Below the pieces are notes generated by a model. The model worked only from the letters and a program-made list of their open reading frames with translations, searched no databases and had not been told where the DNA came from. The translations under genes were made by a program, and so were the position numbers. Positions 24,551-34,686 of a DNA stretch of 64,000 nucleotides are shown here, piece by piece. Every line of letters starts with the position of its first letter. The first letter of the stretch is position 1. This stretch comes from Blastococcus sp. TML/M2B (GTDB taxonomy: Bacteria; Actinomycetota; Actinomycetes; Mycobacteriales; Geodermatophilaceae): positions 1,054,001-1,118,000 of the forward strand of contig NZ_JAENZZ010000002.1 of the NCBI RefSeq assembly GCF_016612865.1, in the 5' to 3' direction.

Positions 24551-26446
24551 TCAGCCCAGCGCGCCGAGGAAGGCGTCGGTGACGGCGACGGCGGCGCCGC
24601 TGGACTGCCCGCCCTCGACGAGGACGGCGAAGGCGATCGGCCCCGCGGCGCCGTCGGTGCGGTAGCCGACGAACCAGCCGTGCGAGTCCGGCGGCGTGGC
24701 GTTGCCGTACTCGGCCGTCCCGGTCTTGCCGAAGACCTCGCCGCGGTCGGCCAGCGCCGCGGCGGTGCCGGTGAGCACCACCTGCCGCATCATCGGCCGC
24801 AGCGCGTCGAGCACCTGCGGGCCCGGGCCGGTCGGCGTCGCCCCGGCCGGCTCGGCGCCGACGACCTCGACCGGCGCGACCGGGGTGCCCCCGGCGATGC
24901 CGGCGGCCACGAGGGCCATCTGCGCCGGGCTCACGAGCACCTGCCCCTGCCCGATCGCGTTCGCGGCCTTCGTCGTGCCGGTGCTGTCGCCCGGGACGCT
25001 GCCGGAGAAGACGTCGACCGGCAGCTGCCAGTCGGTGCCCACCCCGTAGGCGGCCGCGGCGTCGGCCAGCGCGCTGTCGGGCAGCTGCATCGCCTGCTGG
25101 ATGAAGGTGGTGTTGCACGACTCGGCGAAGGCCTCGGTGAACGGCACGGTGCCGAGGTCGAACTGGTCCTGGTTCTCGAACTCGCGGCCCTCGACCACCG
25201 TCGTCCCGGGGCACGGGACGACGGTGTCGGGCGCGACCGCCCCGGCGGTCAGCAGCGCGGTCGCGGTGATCGTCTTCATGCTCGACCCGGGCGGGAACCG
25301 GCCGGCCAGCGCGTTCCCGGCGTCGGCCACCTCGTTGGAGGAGACGGCGAGGATCTCGCCCGTGCCCGGGCGGACGACGACGAGGTGGGTGGGCCGGGTC
25401 TCGGCCGCCACCGCGGCGTCGGCGGCGTTCTGGACGGCGGGCACCAGCGGGGTCCGCACCGGCTCGCCGGGCACCGGCGCGACGGCGCCGACCTCGCGGC
25501 CCTCGTCGCCGATGCTCTCGTCGAGGGCGACGACGCGGACGGTGAAGCCCGGGGTGCCGGCCAGCTGGTCCTGGAAGGCGCGCTGCAGCCCGGAGGTGCC
25601 CAGCTGGTCGCCGGCGGCGTACCGGGGCTCGCCGTCCTCGGCGGTCTCCTCGAGGATCTCGGCGGTGGCCGCCCCGACCCGGCCGAGCAGCGCCTCGGCG
25701 AACCGCGGGGTGGGTGCCAGCAGGCGGGTGGCGGTCGGGAAGACCGCGCCGGGGAGGTCGAAGACCTGGGCCCGGATGGCCTCGAAGTCCGGCCGGCGCA
25801 GCGTGATGACCGGGACGAACTGGCCCGCCGGCGCGGCCTGCACGTCGGCGGCGATCTCGTCCGCGGCGACGCCGGTGGCCGCCGACAGCGCGGCGGCCAG
25901 GGCCGGGAGGTCGGTGACCTGGCCGGGGTCGACGCCCACGTTGACCACCTCGGTGGGGGTGAACAGCGGCGCGCCCGTCGCGTCGGTGACCGGCGCCCGC
26001 TCGGGCAGGCTGCGCGCGAGCACCAGGTGCTGGCCCTCGTCGAGACCGGGGTGCACCACGGTGGGCCCCGCGACGACGGCCCAGCCGTCGTCGCCCTCCT
26101 CGAGCCGCAGGGTCGCGTCGTAGCTCCAGTCGGGTGCGGCGGCGAGGTCCCAGGTGGCGGTCCAGTCCGCGGTGGCGGTGCCGTCCTCGACGGTGACCGC
26201 GCCGAGCTCGGCGGACAGCTCCGCGCCCGGCAGGTCGGTGGCGGTCTGCTCCAGCAGCGCGGCGGCCGCGCCGGGATCGGTCGTCGCCCCCGCGGCGGCG
26301 TCGGCGTCGCCGCCGGCCCAGGCGTCGAGGAACGCCTGCGCGGCCGCCCGCACGTCCTCCTCGGAGCTGTCGGAGCAGGCCGACAGCAGGGGTGCGGCGA
26401 CGATGACCGCGGTCAGCAGGAGGGCGGGTCGCCGCGAGGTGCGCAC
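24551..26446 (-). CDS. Penicillin-binding lipoprotein with NTF2-like N-terminal domain
   Basis: A 631-aa class B transpeptidase that cross-links peptidoglycan. The signal peptide ends in a lipobox with Cys24 (PLLSAC), so the protein is anchored to the outer face of the membrane. Residues about 28-135 form the MecA-type NTF2-like domain, then a dimerisation region, then the transpeptidase domain with SSMK (catalytic Ser388, Lys391), SCN (443-445) and KTGT (574-577). This matches actinobacterial PBP-lipo. An NTF2 domain does not by itself mean beta-lactam resistance. Its stop is close to that of the convergent DUF4439 gene. Confidence 0.93.
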   Translation of the reverse strand: MRTSRRPALLLTAVIVAAPLLSACSDSSEEDVRAAAQAFLDAWAGGDADAAAGATTDPGAAAALLEQTATDLPGAELSAELGAVTVEDGTATADWTATWDLAAAPDWSYDATLRLEEGDDGWAVVAGPTVVHPGLDEGQHLVLARSLPERAPVTDATGAPLFTPTEVVNVGVDPGQVTDLPALAAALSAATGVAADEIAADVQAAPAGQFVPVITLRRPDFEAIRAQVFDLPGAVFPTATRLLAPTPRFAEALLGRVGAATAEILEETAEDGEPRYAAGDQLGTSGLQRAFQDQLAGTPGFTVRVVALDESIGDEGREVGAVAPVPGEPVRTPLVPAVQNAADAAVAAETRPTHLVVVRPGTGEILAVSSNEVADAGNALAGRFPPGSSMKTITATALLTAGAVAPDTVVPCPGTTVVEGREFENQDQFDLGTVPFTEAFAESCNTTFIQQAMQLPDSALADAAAAYGVGTDWQLPVDVFSGSVPGDSTGTTKAANAIGQGQVLVSPAQMALVAAGIAGGTPVAPVEVVGAEPAGATPTGPGPQVLDALRPMMRQVVLTGTAAALADRGEVFGKTGTAEYGNATPPDSHGWFVGYRTDGAAGPIAFAVLVEGGQSSGAAVAVTDAFLGALG

Positions 26447-26470
26447 GGCGGCCAGCCTCCCAGACGACCC

Positions 26471-26496
26471 CTCCGCGGCGCGGTGGACCCGCGGAG
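26471..26496 (-). terminator. Hairpin after the GyrI-like gene
   Basis: Perfect 8-bp inverted repeat (CTCCGCGG / CCGCGGAG) with a ten-base loop, 14 bases beyond the stop of the GyrI-like gene and upstream of the PBP start. It is a plausible terminator without a U-run. Confidence 0.5.
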
Positions 26497-26509
26497 CGCA
26501 GGTCAGGGG

Positions 26510-26998
26510 TCAGGCGTCGCAGGGCCGGACGTGCTGCTGCCGCGGTATCGCGGTGCTCCGCCGGCAGGGCATGGTGACCAGCGTCGGCCCCGCCGCGCCG
26601 TCCGGGAAGGACTCCCACGGGTCGCCGGCCGGGACGTAGTTGTTGCCCGCCATCCACACCTCCAGCGTCTCGTAGGTGAACCCGACGGTGTCGTGGTCGC
26701 CCACGTGCGGGGCGGCCACGCGGAGCCCGCCGGGCAGCTGCTCGGTGGTCACCCGGCCCGACGGGCGGAAGTCGGCGTCCACCGGGATGCCGGCGGTCAC
26801 GTCCAGCCCGATCCGGGTGGACCGGTACCGGGCGAACGGCGGCCCGGCGGCGGGCAGCCGCTGGTCGGCCAGCATCCGCCGGACCTCGCCGAACGCGGCG
26901 GCGAGGAAGTCGTCGTACTCGGAGTTCTCCACGTGCCCGTACACCACGGCCACCGTCTGCGGCGGGTGGTCGGACAGCTCGATCAGCCCTGTGGTCAT
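26510..26998 (-). CDS. GyrI-like / AraC effector-binding domain protein
   Basis: A 162-aa stand-alone protein that resembles the small-molecule-binding domain of GyrI and the effector domains of AraC-type regulators: AVVYGHVENSEYDDFLAAAFGEV, read in parts as VAVVYGHVEN and FLAAAFGEVRRMLA, and later GVTTEQLPGG-like and TYETLEVWMAG elements. It has no DNA-binding domain. Such proteins bind drugs or metabolites or modulate partner proteins. It has an ATG start. The partner here is not evident. Confidence 0.7.
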   Translation of the reverse strand: MTTGLIELSDHPPQTVAVVYGHVENSEYDDFLAAAFGEVRRMLADQRLPAAGPPFARYRSTRIGLDVTAGIPVDADFRPSGRVTTEQLPGGLRVAAPHVGDHDTVGFTYETLEVWMAGNNYVPAGDPWESFPDGAAGPTLVTMPCRRSTAIPRQQHVRPCDA

Positions 26999-27096
26999 GC
27001 CGGCTCCCCGGGGACTGCCCGCGTCGACGGCCTCGGCGCGAGGCCTCCCCATCGTGGACCCCCGGACCCGTCGACGGCACCCCTGCCCGCCCGGCG

Positions 27097-27966
27097 TCAG
27101 AAGAGCACGCTGGAGAACTGCCCGACCTCCCGGAAGCCGACCCGGAGGTAGGCGGCGCGCGCCGCCGCGTTGTAGTCGTTGACGTAGAGGCTGACCACCG
27201 GGGCGACGTGCGCGCGGGCGTGCTCGACCACCGCGGCGGTGCCGGCGGCACCGATGCCCCGGCCGCGGTGCTCGGGCGCCACCCAGACGCCCTGCACCTG
27301 GCAGGCCGCGCGGCTGACGGCGCCGATCTCGGCCTTGAACACCACGCGCCCGTCCTCGATCCAGGCCAGCGCGCGCCCGGCCCGGACCAGCTCGGCCAGC
27401 CGCGCCCGGTACCCGGCCCCGCCGTCCAGGCGCAGCGGGCTGACGCCGATCTCCTCGGTGAACATCGCGACCGCGGCCGGCAGCAGCGTGTCGAGCTCCT
27501 CGGGGCGCACCGGCCGCACCCGGGGTTCGGGGACGACGGCCGGCGGGCCCTCGATCGCCATGAGCGGCTGGCGGGGGCGCAGGTCGCGGGCCGGGCCCCA
27601 GGCCGGCGCCAGCACCTCCCACAGCGGGGCCACCGAGGCCGTCGGGCCGACGATCGTGCTGCACCGGCGCCCGGCCCGGAGGGCGCGGTCGGCGAACGCC
27701 GCCGCGGCGGCGCGCTCCGCGCCCGGGACGGCGAACGGGATGAGGTTCGCCCCGGCCAGGCAGACCGCCTCGAGCGCCCGGCCGGAGCCCACGCCCCACA
27801 GCGGCGCGCCCACGGCCGCCGGGGCGGTGCCGGTCAGCTCGACCCGGCCGGCCAGGACGCAGGCGGCCACGGGGTCACCGGCGAGCAGCCGGTGGACCGC
27901 GGCCTCGTCACCCTCGTCGAGGACGCGGGCCGTCGGGGTGGTGGGGGACCCGGGCGAACGGAGCAC
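27097..27966 (-). CDS. GNAT N-acetyltransferase with N-terminal DUF4081 domain
   Basis: A 289-aa protein with an N-terminal DUF4081-like region (residues 1-135) and a C-terminal GNAT domain. Acetyl-CoA binding is shown by QVQGVWVAPEHRGRGIGAAG (in parts VQGVWVAPEHRGRGIG), and SLYVNDYNAAARAAYLRVGF (VNDYNAAARAAYLRVGF) is the typical GNAT C-terminus. It lies 21 bases downstream of ispG, the same place as the mycobacterial orthologue next to gcpE. The acceptor substrate is unknown. Confidence 0.88.
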   Translation of the reverse strand: MLRSPGSPTTPTARVLDEGDEAAVHRLLAGDPVAACVLAGRVELTGTAPAAVGAPLWGVGSGRALEAVCLAGANLIPFAVPGAERAAAAAFADRALRAGRRCSTIVGPTASVAPLWEVLAPAWGPARDLRPRQPLMAIEGPPAVVPEPRVRPVRPEELDTLLPAAVAMFTEEIGVSPLRLDGGAGYRARLAELVRAGRALAWIEDGRVVFKAEIGAVSRAACQVQGVWVAPEHRGRGIGAAGTAAVVEHARAHVAPVVSLYVNDYNAAARAAYLRVGFREVGQFSSVLF

Positions 27967-27987
27967 GAGGGGCGGGAGGAGCGCCGG

Positions 27988-29148
<1,161 letters not shown>

Positions 29149-29212
29149 GCCCGCCAGTATCCCCCGCGCCGCCGCGGATGCCCGCCGCACGGCTGTGACG
29201 TGCGCCGTCGGG

Positions 29213-30145
29213 TCAGCCGGCGACCGCGGCGGCCTCGGCTGCCAGCGCGTCCAGGACGACCTGCACCGAGCGGCGGGCGGCCCGGTCGGGGCGGGACAGG
29301 GCTTCGACGACCCGGCCCGCGCGCAGGTCCGCCAGGGGCACCAGCGCCAGCCGCCCCTCCGCCCGCTCCTGGGTGGTGTGCCGGGGCAGCAGCGCGATGC
29401 CGTGCCCCCCGGCGACCAGCTTCTCGATGAGCGGCAGGTGGGTCGTGCGGCGCACGACGCGCACCGGGCGGCGGGCCTGCGCCGCCAGCGCGGTCAGCAC
29501 GCGGTCGATCGGGAACTCCGGCGGCGGCACGATCCAGTCCTCGTCGATGACGTCGCCCGGGCTCACCCGGTCGCGCCCGGCGAGCGGGTGGTCCAGCGGC
29601 AGCGCGACGTCCAGCGGCTCGCGGAGCAGCAGGCGGACCTCCAGGCCGTCGCGCCGCGGGGGGACGACGTCGTCCGAGCGGTGCGCGACGACGACGTCGT
29701 AGTCGGCGGTCAGGCCCGCGAAGTCGTCCTGCAGGACGTCCTCGTCGACGGTCTCCAGGACGACGTCGGGATGCGCCGCCATCCGGTCGAGCAGACCGGG
29801 GACCAGGAGCTCCCCGGCCGAGTGGAAGGTCGCCAGCCGCACCGTGCCACCGACCCCGCCGCGGTAGCGCTGCCAGTCGGCCTCCGCGGTGGCCAGGGCG
29901 GTGGAGACGCTCGCCGCGATCCCGGCGAGCGCCCGGCCGGCGTCGGTCAACCGCACCCCGCGCCCGGCCCGCTCGACCAGGACGACGCCGAGCCGGCGCT
30001 GCAGCACCTTGAGCTGCTGGGAGACCGCCGACGGCGAGAGCCGGGTGGCCCGGGCCGCCGCGGTCACGGACCCGTGCTCGGCCAGCTCCCGGAGGACGGC
30101 GAGGTGCGCGACGTCCACCCGCTCCCACAACCCGCTGTCGACCAT
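29213..30145 (-). CDS. LysR family transcriptional regulator
   Basis: A 310-aa regulator with an N-terminal winged helix (residues 10-70; [35 protein letters not shown]) and a C-terminal substrate-binding domain (from about 95). It is transcribed away from the EamA transporter gene across a 51-base gap. In that arrangement a LysR protein usually controls the divergent transporter and itself. The effector is unknown. This LysR-EamA pair sits between ispG and rip1, where mycobacteria have no such genes, so it is probably an insertion. Confidence 0.92.
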   Translation of the reverse strand: MVDSGLWERVDVAHLAVLRELAEHGSVTAAARATRLSPSAVSQQLKVLQRRLGVVLVERAGRGVRLTDAGRALAGIAASVSTALATAEADWQRYRGGVGGTVRLATFHSAGELLVPGLLDRMAAHPDVVLETVDEDVLQDDFAGLTADYDVVVAHRSDDVVPPRRDGLEVRLLLREPLDVALPLDHPLAGRDRVSPGDVIDEDWIVPPPEFPIDRVLTALAAQARRPVRVVRRTTHLPLIEKLVAGGHGIALLPRHTTQERAEGRLALVPLADLRAGRVVEALSRPDRAARRSVQVVLDALAAEAAAVAG

Positions 30146-30196
30146 GAAGCAACGCTACAAGGTCGGTGCACGAGAACGCGCTTGCCCTTCACCCTG
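30146..30196. promoter_or_regulatory. Divergent promoter region between LysR and EamA genes
   Basis: Only 51 bases lie between the two start codons, so both promoters and any LysR operator must be here or reach into the coding regions. CAAG and CTTG occur 19 bases apart at the ends of a loose inverted pattern. No convincing -10 or T-N11-A operator can be singled out. Confidence 0.4.
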
Positions 30197-31162
30197 ATGG
30201 GCCGGAAGCTCGTCGCCGTGCCTCCCCGCGACCGCCTCCTCGCCTGCCTCGTCGCCGTCTGCTGGGGCGTCAACTTCCCCGCCACGGCGCTCGCCCTCGA
30301 GCACTTCCCGCCGCTGTTCATGGTCGCGCTGCGGTTCACCCTGGTCGCCCTGCCCGCCCTGCTGCTCGTGCCCCGCCCGCCGGTGCCGCTGCGCTGGCTG
30401 GTCGGCGTCGGCCTGGGCATCGGGCTCCTGCAGTTCGCCTTCCTCTACCTCGGCATGGCCGCCGGGATGCCCAGCGGCCTGGCCTCGCTCGTCCTCCAGG
30501 CCTCGGCGCCGTTCACCGTGCTGCTCGCCGGCGTCTGGCTGCACGAGAAGCTCTCCGCCCGGCAGCTCGGCGGCGTCGCCCTGGCCGTCGCCGGGCTGGC
30601 CGTCATCGCGCTGCACCGGTCGCAGACCGCCGCGTGGCTGCCCGTCGTCCTCACCCTGTGCGGGGCGCTGGGCTGGGCGATCGGCAACGTCTGCAGCCGG
30701 CAGGCGAAGGCGCCCAACGGGCTGCACCTCACGCTGTGGTCCGCGGTCGTGCCGCCGCTGCCGATGCTGGCGCTGGCACTCGTGGTCGAGGGGCCCGCGC
30801 GGATCGGCCGGTCGCTGACGAGTGTCGCCACCGCCGAGGCGCTGCCGGCGGTCCTGGGACTGCTCTACGTGGTCGTCGTCGCCACGCTCGTCGGGTACGG
30901 GCTGTGGAACTCGCTGCTGTCCCGGCACCCGTCGAACGTGGTGGCGCCGTTCTCGATGCTCGTGCCCGTGGTCGGCGTCCTCGCCTCCTGGCTCGCGTTC
31001 GGGGAGGTGCTCGACCGCGTCGAACTGGCCGCCGGCGTGCTCGTGGTCGCCGGCGTGCTGATCGGCTCCCGGCCGGCTCAGCCCGCGAGGGTGATCGGGT
31101 TGATGACGTCGGCGAGGAACAGCAGCGCGGACAGCGCCAGGAAGACCCCGGCGACCACGTAG
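30197..31162 (+). CDS. EamA (DMT superfamily) transporter
   Basis: A 321-aa protein with ten predicted membrane segments in two EamA repeats: the first from about residue 12 (ACLVAVCWGVNFPATALAL in parts), with LVLQASAPFTVLLAGVWLHE, and the second from about residue 155, ending FSMLVPVVGVLASWLAFGE. Members export amino acids or metabolites. It is divergent from a LysR gene. The last 28 codons overlap the 3' end of the opposite-strand rip1 gene by 85 bases; the natural stop in relatives would be close to the GSRPA, so the tail may be a recent extension. Confidence 0.88.
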   Translation: MGRKLVAVPPRDRLLACLVAVCWGVNFPATALALEHFPPLFMVALRFTLVALPALLLVPRPPVPLRWLVGVGLGIGLLQFAFLYLGMAAGMPSGLASLVLQASAPFTVLLAGVWLHEKLSARQLGGVALAVAGLAVIALHRSQTAAWLPVVLTLCGALGWAIGNVCSRQAKAPNGLHLTLWSAVVPPLPMLALALVVEGPARIGRSLTSVATAEALPAVLGLLYVVVVATLVGYGLWNSLLSRHPSNVVAPFSMLVPVVGVLASWLAFGEVLDRVELAAGVLVVAGVLIGSRPAQPARVIGLMTSARNSSADSARKTPATT

Positions 31163-32430
31163 GCGACCGGCATCAGCCGGGCGATGTCGAAGGGCCCGGG
31201 GTCGGGCCGGCCGCGCAGCCGGGCGACGGTCGCGCGCGCCTTCTCGTACAGCGCCCCGGCCACGTGCCCGCCGTCCAGCGGGTAGATCGGCAGCAGGTTG
31301 AACAGGAACAGCACGAGGTTCATCCCCGCCAGCAGCTGGAAGAACAGGCTGGCCTTCTCCAGGGTGGTGAACCGGTCGAGGGAGAACACCTCGCCCGAGA
31401 TGCGGCCGACCCCGACCACGCCGATCGGCCCGAGCGGGTCGCGCTCCTCGCCGAGGAAGGTGGCCCGGAACAGCGCCGGCACCCGCTGCGGGATCTCGAC
31501 CAGCCGGTCGACGGCGCGCTGGGCGTAGTCGCCGACGAAGCCCGGGACGGCGGTGACCGGCTGCCGCACGTAGTCCTGCGCGGCCTGGATGCCGACGTAG
31601 CCCACGGTCCGGGTGCCGTCGGCCTCGCCGTCCCCGTCGTCGTCGACGTAGACGGTGTTGGCGATCGGGGTGACGGTGAGGTCGACCCGCGTCGTCGCGC
31701 CGTCGACCTCGCGCTCCACGGTGAGGACGACGGGGGTGTCGATGCTCTCCCGGATGGCGTCCTGGACCTGACCCCAGCCGGTCACCTCGTCGTCCTGACC
31801 GGTGTCGGCGACCGAGGACACCGGCCGGCCGTCGATCGCGACGACGGTGTCCCCGGCGCGGATGCCGGCAGCGGCCGCCGGGGAGGGGGTGGCGTCGTCG
31901 GAGCAGGTGCGGACGGCCGCGTCGGCCGGCAGCACGCACTCGGGCACCGCGCTGACCGTGGTGGTCGCCCCGGGGATGCCGAAGGCGGTGAGCACGATGG
32001 TGAAGAACAGCACCGCCAGCACCAGGTTGTGGAACGGGCCGGCGAACATCACGATGACCCGCTGCCACCAGGGCTTCTTGTAGAAGACCCGGTCGCCGTC
32101 GGTGGGCAGCACGTCGTCCAGCGCCTGGCCGCGGACCTCGGCGATGAAGCTGCGCATCCGGGTGGCGCGCGTGCCCTCGCCCTCCTCAGCGGGGGGGATC
32201 ATGCCGACGATGCGGATGTAGCCGCCGAGCGGGATGCCCTTGATGCCGAACTCGGTCTCCCCGTAGCGGCGGGAGAACACCGTCGGGCCGAAGCCGACGA
32301 AGAACTGCGGCACGCGCATGCCGAACTTCCGCGCCCAGTAGAAGTGGCCGAACTCGTGGAAGCCGATGCTGAACAGCAGGCCCAGCGCGAAGGCGACGAT
32401 CCCGAGGACCGTCAGGAGGAACCCGCTCAG
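31078..32430 (-). CDS. rip1: Site-2 intramembrane zinc metalloprotease (Rip1/RseP type)
   Basis: A 450-aa M50 protease that cuts anti-sigma factors and other membrane proteins. The first membrane helix carries HEFGH (active site HExxH, about residues 25-29), the central PDZ domain is at about 195-265, and the last helices hold YPLDGGHVAGAL with the metal-binding Asp. No ATG, GTG or TTG lies near the expected start. The best start is a CTG at 32428-32430, five bases after GGAGG, giving LSGFLLTVLGIV, which aligns with other Rip1 N-termini. It begins one base after the dxr stop, so it is coupled to dxr. Confidence 0.93.
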   Translation of the reverse strand: MSGFLLTVLGIVAFALGLLFSIGFHEFGHFYWARKFGMRVPQFFVGFGPTVFSRRYGETEFGIKGIPLGGYIRIVGMIPPAEEGEGTRATRMRSFIAEVRGQALDDVLPTDGDRVFYKKPWWQRVIVMFAGPFHNLVLAVLFFTIVLTAFGIPGATTTVSAVPECVLPADAAVRTCSDDATPSPAAAAGIRAGDTVVAIDGRPVSSVADTGQDDEVTGWGQVQDAIRESIDTPVVLTVEREVDGATTRVDLTVTPIANTVYVDDDGDGEADGTRTVGYVGIQAAQDYVRQPVTAVPGFVGDYAQRAVDRLVEIPQRVPALFRATFLGEERDPLGPIGVVGVGRISGEVFSLDRFTTLEKASLFFQLLAGMNLVLFLFNLLPIYPLDGGHVAGALYEKARATVARLRGRPDPGPFDIARLMPVAYVVAGVFLALSALLFLADVINPITLAG

Positions 32431-32431
32431 C

Positions 32432-33628
32432 TCAGCCTCCGGCGATGATGCCCCGGGCGTGCTCCCGGGCCCACTTCTCCGCGGCCAGGACGTCCTCGAC
32501 GCGCGTGGGGACGCCGAGGTCCGGCGCCTCGTCGAGGGTACGCGCGACGAGCTGGACGATCCCTGGGAACGAGAGCCGACCCGCCGTGAATGCGGCGACC
32601 GCCTCCTCGTTGGCCGCGTTGTAGATCGCCGGGGCCACGCCACCGGCCTCGCCGACCGAGCGGGCCAGCCGCACGGCGGGGAACGCCTGCTCGTCGAGCG
32701 GGAAGAACTCCCAGGTGCTGGCCGCCGTCCAGTCCAGCGCCGGCTGCACGTCGGGCAGCCGGTCGGGCCAGGCGAGGCCGAGGGCGATCGGCAGCCGCAT
32801 GTCCGGCGGGCTGGCCTGGGCGATCGTCGCGCCGTCGGCGAAGGTGACCATCGAGTGCACGATCGACTGCGGGTGCACCACGACGTCGATGTCGGCGTAG
32901 GGGACGCCGAAGAGCAGGTGCGCCTCGATCAGCTCCAGGCCCTTGTTGACCAGCGTCGCCGAGTTGATGGTGACGACCGGCCCCATGTCCCAGGTGGGGT
33001 GGGCCAGCGCCTGCTCGACGGTGACGCCCTCCAGCTCGGCGGCCGACCGGCCGCGGAACGGCCCGCCGCTGGCGGTGAGCACCAGCCGGGCGAGCTCGCC
33101 GCGCGTGCCGGCCCGCAGGCACTGCGCCAGCGCCGAGTGCTCGGAGTCGACCGGGACGAGCTGGCCGGGCGCGGCGGCGGCGAGGACCAGGTCCCCCCCG
33201 GCGATCAGCGACTCCTTGTTCGCCAGCGCCACGGTGCGCCCGGCGCGCAGGGCGGACAGCGTCGGACCCAGGCCGATGGAGCCCGCGATGCCGTTGAGGA
33301 CGACGTCGGCCGGGCGCGCCGCGAGCTCCTCGGCGGCGCGCGGGCCGGCGAGGATCTCCGGGAGGGAGTACTCGCCCTTCGACCAGCCCTTCTTCGACGC
33401 CGCGGCGTAGAACGCCAGCTGCAGGTCCTGGGCGGCGGTCGCCCGCGCCACCGCCACGGTGCGCACGCCCAGCGCGAGCGCCTGCTCGGCCAGCGTCGCG
33501 ACGTCGCCGCCGCCCGCGGCCAGCCCGGTGATGCGGATGCGGTCGGGGTTCTGGCGGGCCACCGCGATCGCCTGCCGGCCGATCGAACCGGTGGACCCGA
33601 GGACGGTGACCTCGCGCGGCTGGCTCAT
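32432..33628 (-). CDS. dxr: 1-deoxy-D-xylulose 5-phosphate reductoisomerase
   Basis: DXR (398 aa) converts DXP to MEP with NADPH, the first committed step of the non-mevalonate isoprenoid pathway and the fosmidomycin target. The dinucleotide motif [10 protein letters not shown] is at residues 11-20. Active-site motifs are [20 protein letters not shown] and [20 protein letters not shown] (in parts), with metal ligands Asp and Glu in VDSEH. A flexible loop with the conserved HPTWDMG is present. It is followed directly by rip1, the order seen in mycobacteria. Confidence 0.98.
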   Translation of the reverse strand: MSQPREVTVLGSTGSIGRQAIAVARQNPDRIRITGLAAGGGDVATLAEQALALGVRTVAVARATAAQDLQLAFYAAASKKGWSKGEYSLPEILAGPRAAEELAARPADVVLNGIAGSIGLGPTLSALRAGRTVALANKESLIAGGDLVLAAAAPGQLVPVDSEHSALAQCLRAGTRGELARLVLTASGGPFRGRSAAELEGVTVEQALAHPTWDMGPVVTINSATLVNKGLELIEAHLLFGVPYADIDVVVHPQSIVHSMVTFADGATIAQASPPDMRLPIALGLAWPDRLPDVQPALDWTAASTWEFFPLDEQAFPAVRLARSVGEAGGVAPAIYNAANEEAVAAFTAGRLSFPGIVQLVARTLDEAPDLGVPTRVEDVLAAEKWAREHARGIIAGG

Positions 33629-33790
33629 GGCGCTGATCCTGCCAAGCCCCGCCCCGGCACCCCGACCTCACCCGCCCCTCCGGCACCACCTGCCCCGGAA
33701 AGGTGACCAGGGCTCAAGCGGAACGTCGGCGTGCCGATGTCCTGGTCGACGGTCCACCTACGGGGCCGCAGATGCCAGGAAGGCTCCTCC

Positions 33791-34684
33791 ATGTCGCAGC
33801 TCTCCCCCCGTCGCGCGGTCAGCGCCGCCGGTCTCGTCCTCGGCACCGCCGCCCTCGGCGTGGCGTTCGCCCCCGCCGCGTCGGCGGCCCCGTCCCCGGC
33901 CGTGACCGTCAGCCAGTCGACCGTCGCGCCGGGCGCGACGTACACCGTCTCCGGCGGTGACTGCATCTCCGAGGACGCCGACTACGACGCCGCGGGCGTC
34001 GTCTTCCTGGCGGTCGGGGCGCAGTCGGCCGACGCCGAGCTGGCCGACGAGAACGGCGACTGGACCCTCACCGCGACCGCGCCGACCGAGGCCGGGTCCT
34101 ACGAGTTCTCCGCCGTCTGCGACTGGTACACCGACGGCTTCGAGTACGGCAACTTCACGATCACCGTCGCCGCGCCGTCCTCGACCCCGGCGCCGGCTCC
34201 GGCCCCCGCGCCCTCGGCCACGCCCTCCGCGCCCGGCACCCCGCGCGGCGCGGCGGCCGTCACGGCCGGCGTCGCCAGCCCCGACACCGGCGCCGCCACC
34301 GGCGACGCCGCCCCGCTGGGCCAGAAGGTCGTGAAGATCCTCACCGGCTTCAAGCCCTTCGAGGTCGTCACCGTCACCCTGAACTCGACCCCGCAGCGCG
34401 TGGGCACGTTCACCGCCGACGCCTCGGGCACCGTCCGCGTCGAGTTCACCGTCCCGGCGGGCACGCCGGTCGGTGACCACACGCTGGTCTACGAGGGCGA
34501 CAAGGGCACCTACTTCCAGGAGGCCTTCGCCGTCACCGCCACCCCGGCCGGCGGCTCGGCCCGCCTGGCCTCCACCGGTGCCAGCGTCGCGCTGCCGCTG
34601 GGCCTGGGCCTGGGTGCCCTCGCCGCCGGTGGAGGCCTGGTCCTCGCCGCCCGTCGCCGCTCCACCGGGGGCGTGCAGGCCTGA
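33791..34684 (+). CDS. Secreted surface protein with LAxTG sortase-type anchor
   Basis: A 297-aa protein with a signal peptide (about 1-33, ending FAPAASAA), an Ig-like or carbohydrate-binding-like domain at about 34-135, a Pro/Ala-rich linker, and a second beta-rich domain (180-250). The C-terminus has LASTG (259-263) followed by a hydrophobic helix and ARRRS, the layout of a sortase class E substrate. It would be anchored to the cell wall. It lies two bases upstream of an LCP gene, which attaches glycopolymers to peptidoglycan, so both act at the cell wall. No sortase gene is in the window. Confidence 0.8.
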   Translation: MSQLSPRRAVSAAGLVLGTAALGVAFAPAASAAPSPAVTVSQSTVAPGATYTVSGGDCISEDADYDAAGVVFLAVGAQSADAELADENGDWTLTATAPTEAGSYEFSAVCDWYTDGFEYGNFTITVAAPSSTPAPAPAPAPSATPSAPGTPRGAAAVTAGVASPDTGAATGDAAPLGQKVVKILTGFKPFEVVTVTLNSTPQRVGTFTADASGTVRVEFTVPAGTPVGDHTLVYEGDKGTYFQEAFAVTATPAGGSARLASTGASVALPLGLGLGALAAGGGLVLAARRRSTGGVQA

Positions 34685-34686
34685 GC

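Noticed and set aside
24551..26446. The PBP as an acquired beta-lactam resistance gene because of its MecA-like domain
   Set aside because: An NTF2-like MecA_N domain is normal in actinobacterial PBP-lipoproteins, and the gene is in a conserved core position.
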